Positions 53,961 to 64,000 of a DNA stretch of 64,000 nt are shown here, in pieces. Every line of letters begins with the position of its first letter. The first letter of the stretch is position 1. The notes under the pieces are model-generated. The model made no database searches and was not told where the DNA came from. It saw only the letters and a program-made list of their open reading frames with translations. Origin of the DNA: Enterobacter ludwigii (GTDB lineage Bacteria; Pseudomonadota; Gammaproteobacteria; Enterobacterales; Enterobacteriaceae); assembly GCA_023023105.1 (NCBI GenBank), contig CP083824.1, forward strand, positions 186,001-250,000, in the 5' to 3' direction. A program made the position numbers and the translations under genes.

Positions 53961-54659
53961 GTGGCAGTGAACAGTTTTAACGAAGGGGCGGTAACGCCCC
54001 TTTTGTCTGTCTGGCGTGGTGCGCTCGCGCTGGCCGGCGTGCTGTTGCTGTCAGCCTGTAGCCATGACTCCACTCTGCCACCGTTTACCGCCAGCGGCTA
54101 CGCTGACAACCAGGGGGCGGTCAGGATCTGGCGCAAAGATTCCGGCGGGGAAGTGCATCTGCTTTCTGCTTTTAGCCCGTGGCATAACGGCAATACCTCG
54201 ACCGCGGAGTATCGCTGGCAGGGCGATGACCTCACGCTGATCGAACTGAACGTCTACAGTAAAACCCCCGAACATGTGAAAGTCCGTTTTGATGACCATG
54301 GCGAGCTGAGCTTTATGCAGCGTGAAGTGAGTGGTCAAAAACAGCAGCTTTCCAGCGATCAAATTGCTCTCTATCGTTATCGTGCTGAACAGATCCGCCA
54401 GACCAGCGATGCGCTGCGTCAGGGACGCGTTGTACTGCGCCAGGGGCGCTGGCACGCCGATGGGACGGTAACAACTTGCGAAGGGCAGACAGTGAAGCCT
54501 GAGCTTGAATCCTGGGCAACCGAACATATTGAACGTCGTCAGCGTCATTCATCTATGGAGGTGAGTGTGGCGTGGCTTGAAGCACCGGAAGGTTCTCAAC
54601 TGCTGCTGGTGGCGAACGAAGACTTCTGCACCTGGCAGCCGACAGAAAAAAGTTTCTGA
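53961..54659 (+). CDS. yjaH: DUF1481 lipoprotein YjaH
   Basis: Predicted envelope lipoprotein of unknown function. A hydrophobic stretch (WRGALALAGVLLLSAC) ends in a lipobox, followed by CSHDSTLPPFTASGYA, closely matching E. coli YjaH; the C-terminus (LLLVANEDFCTWQP) also matches. The start is uncertain. GTG at 53961 gives 232 aa, but the hupA terminator then lies inside its first codons and there is no Shine-Dalgarno. A TTG at 54003 would give a signal peptide of normal length with Cys at position 19. Confidence 0.85.
   Translation: MAVNSFNEGAVTPLLSVWRGALALAGVLLLSACSHDSTLPPFTASGYADNQGAVRIWRKDSGGEVHLLSAFSPWHNGNTSTAEYRWQGDDLTLIELNVYSKTPEHVKVRFDDHGELSFMQREVSGQKQQLSSDQIALYRYRAEQIRQTSDALRQGRVVLRQGRWHADGTVTTCEGQTVKPELESWATEHIERRQRHSSMEVSVAWLEAPEGSQLLLVANEDFCTWQPTEKSF
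53984..54005 (+). terminator. hupA terminator
   Basis: Stem AGGGGCG, loop GTAA, stem CGCCCCT, then TTTTG (53984-54005). It overlaps the proposed 5' end of yjaH. Confidence 0.75.
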
Positions 54660-54666
54660 CGTAAAT

Positions 54667-54699
54667 CCCCTCTCCCTTGAGGGAGAGGAGTTGGGTGAG
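54667..54699. repeat. REP-like element between yjaH and purD
   Basis: CCCCTCTCCC-TTGA-GGGAGAGGAG, then TTGGGTGAG: the same stem and GGGTGAG tail as the units at 21918-21995. It lies between convergent yjaH and purD, where it may protect the 3' end of either mRNA. Confidence 0.7.
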
Positions 54700-54716
54700 T
54701 GTAACAGACGCTTCCG

Positions 54717-56009
54717 TTACTCCCCTTGCTCACGCGCAATCGCGCGATAGCCGATATCCTGACGGCTAAAGCTACCGTTCCAGTGAATATCCGCCATCAG
54801 CGCATAGGCGCGCTTCTGTGCTTCTGCAACGCTATGACCCAATGCGGTCGCACACAGCACGCGGCCACCGTTGGTCAGTACGCGATCGTCGTCAGACAGT
54901 TTCGTACCCGCATGGAACACTTTACCGCCTTCGAGCTCTTCCAGCGGCAGACCGTGGATCTCATCTCCGGTGTTGTAATTGCCTGGATAGCCGCCAGCGG
55001 CAATCACCACGCCCAGAGATGCACGTTTGTCCCACTCGGAAGTTTTCTCATCCAGCTTACCTTCACAGGCTGCCAGGCACAGATCGACCAGATCGGATTT
55101 CATGCGCAGCATGATTGGCTGAGTTTCTGGATCGCCAAAGCGGCAGTTGAACTCGATGACCTTAGGGTTACCCTGTTTATCGATCATCAGACCCGCATAG
55201 AGGAAACCAGTGTAAGTGTTCCCTTCGGCTGCCATACCTTTTACGGTTGGCCAGATGATGCGATCCATCGTGCGCTGATGTACTTCGTCAGTCACGACCG
55301 GAGCGGGTGAGTAAGCGCCCATACCGCCGGTGTTCGGGCCGGTATCCGCATTGCCTACGCGTTTATGATCCTGGCTGGTAGCCATCGGTAGAACGTGCTC
55401 GCCGTCGACCATTACAATGAAGCTCGCCTCTTCACCATCGAGGAACTCTTCGATCACGATGCGATGGCCTGCGTCGCCGAATGCGTTACCTGCCAGCATG
55501 TCCTGCACCGCGGCCTCCGCTTCTTCGAGAGTCATCGCCACGATAACGCCTTTACCGGCAGCCAGGCCGTCGGCCTTAATGACAATCGGCGCGCCTTTTT
55601 CACGCAGATAAGCCAGGGCTGGCTCAACTTCCGTGAAGTTCTGATATTCCGCCGTCGGGATGTTTTGACGCGCGAGGAAATCTTTGGTGAAGGCTTTGGA
55701 GCCTTCGAGCTGTGCTGCACCTTCGGTTGGCCCGAAGATTTTAAGGCCGGCCGCGCGGAACGCATCCACCACGCCAATCACCAGCGGCGCTTCCGGGCCG
55801 ACGATGGTCAGATCGATTTTCTCGTTCTGGGCAAAGCTCAGCAGTGCTGGAATATCGGTCACGCCGATAGCCACGTTCTGCAGCGCAGGCTCCAGCGCCG
55901 TACCGGCGTTGCCCGGTGCCACAAAGACGGTTTTCACCAGCGGGGATTGTGCCGCTTTCCACGCCAGAGCGTGCTCGCGTCCGCCATTACCAATCACTAA
56001 TACTTTCAT
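54717..56009 (-). CDS. purD: phosphoribosylamine-glycine ligase
   Basis: Purine biosynthesis enzyme (430 aa; E. coli 429) that joins glycine to phosphoribosylamine with ATP. The N-terminus MKVLVIGNGGREHALAWK, ATP-grasp segments (KADGLAAGKGVIVA) and RFGDPETQPIMLRM signature are intact. ATG at 56009, 15 bp after purH; both belong to the PurR-controlled purHD operon. The zraPSR genes that precede purD-purH in K-12 are absent from this side. Confidence 0.97.
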   Translation of the reverse strand: MKVLVIGNGGREHALAWKAAQSPLVKTVFVAPGNAGTALEPALQNVAIGVTDIPALLSFAQNEKIDLTIVGPEAPLVIGVVDAFRAAGLKIFGPTEGAAQLEGSKAFTKDFLARQNIPTAEYQNFTEVEPALAYLREKGAPIVIKADGLAAGKGVIVAMTLEEAEAAVQDMLAGNAFGDAGHRIVIEEFLDGEEASFIVMVDGEHVLPMATSQDHKRVGNADTGPNTGGMGAYSPAPVVTDEVHQRTMDRIIWPTVKGMAAEGNTYTGFLYAGLMIDKQGNPKVIEFNCRFGDPETQPIMLRMKSDLVDLCLAACEGKLDEKTSEWDKRASLGVVIAAGGYPGNYNTGDEIHGLPLEELEGGKVFHAGTKLSDDDRVLTNGGRVLCATALGHSVAEAQKRAYALMADIHWNGSFSRQDIGYRAIAREQGE

Positions 56010-56024
56010 TTTCTACTCCGGGAA

Positions 56025-57614
56025 TTAATGGCGGAAGTGGCGCATGTCGGTGAAGATCATCGCAATACCGTGTTCATCGGCAGCGGCAATCACTTCGTCA
56101 TCACGAATGGAACCGCCAGGCTGGATCACACAGGTGATGCCTACTGCTGCGGCAGCATCGATACCGTCACGGAACGGGAAGAAGGCGTCAGACGCCATGG
56201 CGGAGCCTTTCACTTCCAGACCTTCATCACCTGCTTTAATCCCGGCAATTTTTGCAGAGTAGACACGGCTCATCTGGCCTGCACCTATCCCGATGGTCAT
56301 GTTCTCTTTCGCGTAGACAATGGCGTTGGATTTCACGAATTTCGCCACTTTCCAGCAGAACAGCGCATCACGCAGTTCCTGCTCGGTTGGTTGACGTTTG
56401 GTCACCACGCGCAGGTCGGCTTCTGTCACCATACCCAGGTCGCGGTCCTGAACCAGCAGACCGCCGTTCACGCGTTTGAAGTCCAGGCCTGGTACACGCT
56501 CAGCCCACTGGCCGCAAACCAGCACGCGCACGTTCTGTTTTGCAGAGGTGATTTTCAGCGCTTCTTCAGATGCGGATGGCGCGATGATCACTTCGACAAA
56601 CTGACGGGAGATGATGGCCTGTGCCGTTTCAGCATCCAGCTCGCGGTTGAAGGCGATAATACCGCCGAACGCGGAGGTCGGGTCGGTTTTGTAGGCGCGA
56701 TCGTAGGCATCCAGAATAGAACTACTTACCGCGACGCCGCATGGGTTGGCGTGCTTGACGATAACGCAGGCAGGCTCACTGAACTCTTTCACACATTCCA
56801 GCGCAGCATCGGTGTCAGCGATGTTGTTATAGGAAAGCGCTTTGCCCTGAACCTGTTGAGCGGTAGCAACCGAGGCTTCTTTGACTTCTTCTTCTATATA
56901 GAAGGCTGCCTGCTGGTGGCTGTTCTCACCATAACGCATATCCTGCTTCTTAATGAAGTTCAGGTTCAGGGTGCGCGGGAAGCGGCCAGAAGGATCTTTG
57001 CTTTCACCGTGGTAAGCCGGCACCAGGCTACCGAAGTAGTTGGCGATCATGCTGTCGTATGCAGCGGTGTGTTCGAATGCTTTGATGGCGAGATCGAAAC
57101 GCGTTTGCAGAGTCAGTGACCCTTCGTTGGCATCCATCTCATTAATAATGGTGTTGTAGTCGCTGCTCTTCACCACGATAGCCACATCTTTATGGTTCTT
57201 GGCAGCGGAGCGCACCATGGTCGGGCCGCCGATATCAATATTCTCTACGGCATCTTCCAGCGAGCAGCCTTCGCGGGCAACAGTCTGAGCGAACGGATAG
57301 AGGTTAACGACGACCATGTCGATTGGCGCGATATCATGTTTTTCCATAATGGCGTCGTCCTGACCGCGGCGGCCAAGAATACCGCCGTGGACTTTCGGAT
57401 GCAGGGTTTTGACGCGTCCATCCATCATTTCCGGGAAACCGGTGTAATCGGACACTTCGGTTACCGACAGACCTTTATCTGCTAACAGGCGAGCGGTACC
57501 GCCTGTGGAAAGCAGCTCCACACCACGTGCAGAAAGTGCCTGAGCGAATTCGACAATACCGGCTTTATCAGAAACACTGAGCAGAGCGCGGCGGACTGGA
57601 CGACGTTGTTGCAT
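56025..57614 (-). CDS. purH: bifunctional AICAR formyltransferase / IMP cyclohydrolase
   Basis: Catalyses the last two steps of IMP synthesis; 529 aa, as in E. coli. The N-terminal IMPCH domain ([32 protein letters not shown]) occupies about 1-200. The C-terminal AICARFT domain contains KHANPCGVA, with the catalytic Lys-His, and the C-terminal [12 protein letters not shown] block. ATG at 57614 (MQQRRPVRR) is preferred over an upstream start at 57635 because it gives the family length. The leader holds a hairpin and a PurR box. Confidence 0.98.
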   Translation of the reverse strand: MQQRRPVRRALLSVSDKAGIVEFAQALSARGVELLSTGGTARLLADKGLSVTEVSDYTGFPEMMDGRVKTLHPKVHGGILGRRGQDDAIMEKHDIAPIDMVVVNLYPFAQTVAREGCSLEDAVENIDIGGPTMVRSAAKNHKDVAIVVKSSDYNTIINEMDANEGSLTLQTRFDLAIKAFEHTAAYDSMIANYFGSLVPAYHGESKDPSGRFPRTLNLNFIKKQDMRYGENSHQQAAFYIEEEVKEASVATAQQVQGKALSYNNIADTDAALECVKEFSEPACVIVKHANPCGVAVSSSILDAYDRAYKTDPTSAFGGIIAFNRELDAETAQAIISRQFVEVIIAPSASEEALKITSAKQNVRVLVCGQWAERVPGLDFKRVNGGLLVQDRDLGMVTEADLRVVTKRQPTEQELRDALFCWKVAKFVKSNAIVYAKENMTIGIGAGQMSRVYSAKIAGIKAGDEGLEVKGSAMASDAFFPFRDGIDAAAAVGITCVIQPGGSIRDDEVIAAADEHGIAMIFTDMRHFRH

Positions 57615-57648
57615 GGTAAATCCCCTGGATTTCACGATTACAGAGAGC

Positions 57649-57683
57649 GTTAGATGAATTTTCCAGCGAAAAACTCATCTAAC
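57649..57683 (-). other. hairpin in the purH leader
   Basis: GTTAGATGA / TCATCTAAC, 9 bp, with an inner TTTT / AAAA pairing around CCAGCG. It lies 35 bp before the purH ATG and downstream of the promoter, so it will be in the mRNA leader. No function is assigned. Confidence 0.5.
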
Positions 57684-57722
57684 ACACCTGACAGGGCATC
57701 CTTGTTAAGCGCGAACATTTTA

Positions 57723-57738
57723 ACGAAAACGTTTGCGC
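57723..57738 (-). promoter_or_regulatory. PurR operator of purHD
   Basis: ACGAAAACGTTTGCGC, 14 of 16 matches to the PurR consensus ACGCAAACGTTTGCGT, next to a possible -10 (TAAAAT on the minus strand, 57717-57722). Purine repression of purHD is expected. Confidence 0.88.
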
Positions 57739-57855
57739 AACGCTCGCACATTTTCACTTTTTCGTATCATTGTGGATAACTCTGTGTGTAAAAAGGTATA
57801 AAGCGGGGTTTTGCTGGGGAATGCAGCAGTCAGTCATTTTTTTGCAACTTTTCGG

Positions 57856-57883
57856 TTGCGGCCTGCGGAGAACTCCCTATAAT
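57856..57883 (+). promoter_or_regulatory. rrn P1 promoter
   Basis: TTGCGG (57856-57861), 16-bp spacer, TATAAT (57878-57883), then the GC-rich discriminator GCGCC. The 16-bp spacing and discriminator are those of growth-rate-controlled rrn P1 promoters. The AT-rich DNA upstream (57690-57850) should contain Fis sites and an UP element. Confidence 0.88.
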
Positions 57884-57964
57884 GCGCCTCCATCGACACG
57901 GCAGATGTGAATCACTTCACAAACAACCCGGTCGGTTGAAGAGAAAAAATCCTGAAATAACGGG

Positions 57965-57992
57965 TTGACTCTGAAAGAGGAAAGCGTAATAT
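57965..57992 (+). promoter_or_regulatory. rrn P2 promoter
   Basis: TTGACT (57965-57970), 16-bp spacer, TAATAT (57987-57992), about 110 bp after P1, as in E. coli rrn operons. Confidence 0.85.
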
Positions 57993-58032
57993 ACGCCACC
58001 TCGCAACGGTGAGCTGAAAGCCGCGTTGCAAC

Positions 58033-58045
58033 TGCTCTTTAACAA
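58033..58045 (+). promoter_or_regulatory. rrn boxA antitermination site
   Basis: TGCTCTTTAACAA, the canonical NusB/S10-binding boxA in the 16S leader. A second boxA-like TGCTCTTTA is at 59953-59961 in the 16S-23S spacer. Confidence 0.9.
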
Positions 58046-58179
58046 TTTATCAGACAATCTGTGTGGGCACTCAAAGTGACATGGATTCTTAATGTCTTCG
58101 GACACTAAATGAATACCAAGTCTCAACGAGTGAACACGTAATTCATTACGAAGTTTAATTCATTGAGCATCAAACTTTT

Positions 58180-59719
<1,540 letters not shown>

Positions 59720-59804
59720 CCTTAAAGAACCTGCCTTTGTAGTGCTCACACAGATTGTCTGATGAAAAGTAAATAGCAAGGCGTCTTGCGATTGAGACTT
59801 ATAC

Positions 59805-59880
59805 GTCCCCTTCGTCTAGAGGCCCAGGACACCGCCCTTTCACGGCGGTAACAGGGGTTCGAATCCCCTAGGGGACGCCA
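59805..59880 (+). tRNA. gltV: tRNA-Glu (anticodon UUC) in the rrn spacer
   Basis: 76 nt, GTCCCCT to AGGGGAC-G-CCA, with anticodon loop CTTTCAC giving TTC. A single Glu tRNA in the spacer is the rrnE arrangement of K-12; the symbol follows that place. Confidence 0.95.
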
Positions 59881-60072
59881 CTTGCTGGTTCGTGAGTGAA
59901 AGTCACCTGCCGTCATATCTCAAAACTGACTTGCGAGTCATGTTTGAGATATTTGCTCTTTAAAAATCTGGATCAAGCTGAAAATTGAAACGACACACAG
60001 TTAATGTGTGTTCGAGTCTCTCAAATTTTCGCAAGTCGATGATGAATCGAAAGAAACATCTTCGGGTTGTGA

Positions 60073-62978
<2,906 letters not shown>

Positions 62979-63046
62979 ACAACGCCGAAGCTGTTTCGGC
63001 GAAGAGAGACAGAAGATTTTCAGCCTTGATACAGATTAACAGAATT

Positions 63047-63166
63047 TGCCTGGCGGCTTTAGCGCGGTGGTCCCACCTGACCCCATGCCGAACTCAGAAG
63101 TGAAACGCCGTAGCGCCGATGGTAGTGTGGGGTCTCCCCATGTGAGAGTAGGGAACTGCCAGGCAT
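63047..63166 (+). rRNA. rrf: 5S ribosomal RNA
   Basis: 120 nt, TGCCTGGCGGC to GCCAGGCAT, with the internal CCGAACTCAGAAGTGAAACG block. Only one 5S gene is present. Confidence 0.97.
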
Positions 63167-63177
63167 CAAACAAGAAG

Positions 63178-63208
63178 AACCCCGTACCGTAAGGTGCGGG
63201 GTTTTTTG
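63178..63208 (+). terminator. rrn operon terminator
   Basis: Stem AACCCCGTACC, loop GTAA, stem GGTGCGGGGTT, followed by TTTTT. Confidence 0.9.
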
Positions 63209-63292
63209 CTTTGGATCTTACACATTCCCTCCTTGAAACTTTCTCACCTTTCACTTGCAGACTCGACATTCAGATCATTTCTGGTTATCGTT

Positions 63293-63324
63293 AGCTGTCT
63301 GGATGTCTAAACGTTTATACGTAT
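63293..63324 (+). promoter_or_regulatory. four tandem Met boxes (MetJ operator) of metA
   Basis: Contiguous 8-bp units AGCTGTCT, GGATGTCT, AAACGTTT, ATACGTAT, against consensus AGACGTCT. MetJ with S-adenosylmethionine binds such arrays cooperatively and represses met genes. The array ends 19 bp before the metA start codon. Confidence 0.85.
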
Positions 63325-63343
63325 GCTGTGAGGATATAAGGTT

Positions 63344-64000
63344 ATGCCGATTCGGGTGCAGGACGAGCTACCAGCCGTCAATTTCTTACGTGAAGAAAAT
63401 GTCTTTGTCATGACGGCTTCACGCGCTACAGGTCAGGAAATTCGCCCGCTGAAGGTGCTTATTCTCAATCTGATGCCAAAAAAGATCGAAACAGAAAACC
63501 AGTTTCTTCGTCTGCTTTCGAACTCCCCGCTTCAGGTTGATATCCAGCTGCTACGAATTGATGCCCGTGAGTCGCGAAATACACCTTCTGAGCATCTGAA
63601 CAATTTCTACTGTAACTTCGATGACATCCGCGATGAAAACTTCGATGGACTGATTGTAACGGGAGCACCACTGGGCCTGGTTGAATTCAATGATGTTGCC
63701 TACTGGCCGCAGATAAAACAGGTGCTGGAGTGGGCAAAAGATCACGTCACCTCCACGCTTTTTGTCTGTTGGGCGGTCCAGGCGGCACTGAATATCCTGT
63801 ATGGCATTCCAAAGCAAACCCGCACTGAAAAGCTCTCTGGCGTATATGAACACCATATTCTGCATCCACACGCATTACTGACGCGCGGATTTGATGACAC
63901 TTTCCTTGCCCCACACTCTCGCTATGCCGATTTCCCGGCACAACTGATCCGCGATTACACCGATCTGGAGATCCTGGCTGAAACGGAAGACGGTGATGCC
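63344..64000 (+). CDS. metA: homoserine O-succinyltransferase (5' part, cut by window end)
   Basis: First enzyme of methionine synthesis: succinyl-CoA plus homoserine gives O-succinylhomoserine. The first 219 codons of about 309 are present ([20 protein letters not shown] onward). Catalytic Cys142 is in [11 protein letters not shown], and the [15 protein letters not shown] block contains the conserved Lys pair. ATG at 63344 follows GAGGATATAAGGTT. It directly follows the rrn operon; yjaA and yjaB, which separate them in K-12, are absent. The Met boxes upstream indicate MetJ control. Confidence 0.97.
   Translation, partial: MPIRVQDELPAVNFLREENVFVMTASRATGQEIRPLKVLILNLMPKKIETENQFLRLLSNSPLQVDIQLLRIDARESRNTPSEHLNNFYCNFDDIRDENFDGLIVTGAPLGLVEFNDVAYWPQIKQVLEWAKDHVTSTLFVCWAVQAALNILYGIPKQTRTEKLSGVYEHHILHPHALLTRGFDDTFLAPHSRYADFPAQLIRDYTDLEILAETEDGDA

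Overview
The window is a chromosomal segment of an enterobacterium, most likely Enterobacter or a very close relative (Lelliottia/Leclercia type). The evidence is that almost every protein is a near match to an Escherichia coli K-12 protein and lies in recognisable E. coli-type gene order. The 16S rRNA is a full enterobacterial copy. The accessory genes (a ketogluconate operon, an extra ABC-F gene, an orphan PTS IIB/IIA pair) are not those of K-12. I see no phage, IS element, integron or CRISPR array.

Layout. 1-5.9 kb: end of glyQ, glyS, a non-K-12 ABC-F ATPase with possible mini-ORFs in its leader, yiaG, yiaF and cspA with its cold-shock leader. 5.9-11.1 kb: a 2-ketogluconate operon on the minus strand, kguE-kguK-kguT-ghrB, with a PtxS-like LacI repressor upstream. 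Its promoter carries a TGGAACCGGTTCCA palindrome and a CRP-like site. Relative to K-12 this block is inserted between ghrB and yiaD. 11.1-19.7 kb: yiaD, bisC, yiaC, tag, yhjY, yhjX (with YpdB-type direct repeats), eptB and a tRNA-Pro(UGG). 20.3-26 kb: the dppABCDF dipeptide transporter, with a REP-like inverted repeat pair between dppA and dppB.

At 26.0 kb the gene order jumps from the K-12 80-min region (dpp) to the K-12 90-min region. coaA is followed by the thrU-tyrU-glyT-thrT-tufB tRNA/EF-Tu operon, secE-nusG, rplKA, rplJL and rpoBC. Between rpoC and thiH (41.4-43.8 kb) sit an orphan lactose/cellobiose-type PTS IIB-IIA pair and a membrane diguanylate cyclase, followed by a highly structured non-coding stretch. 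44.1-49.7 kb: the thiCEFSGH operon (minus strand) behind a TPP riboswitch. 49.7-57.6 kb: rsd, nudC, hemE, nfi, yjaG, hupA, yjaH, and purHD with a PurR box. 57.8-63.2 kb: a complete rRNA operon of the rrnE type (16S, tRNA-Glu, 23S, 5S) with P1/P2 promoters and boxA. 63.3 kb to the end: metA, cut by the window edge, behind four tandem Met boxes.

Most of the window is core information-processing and biosynthetic machinery. The less ordinary material is the kgu insertion and its control region, the orphan PTS pair with its own CRP/operator-like control region, the extra ABC-F gene, three related REP-like elements, the dppF/coaA synteny junction, and several unassigned hairpins and small ORFs. All identifications come from reading the sequence and recalling families; no database search was run.
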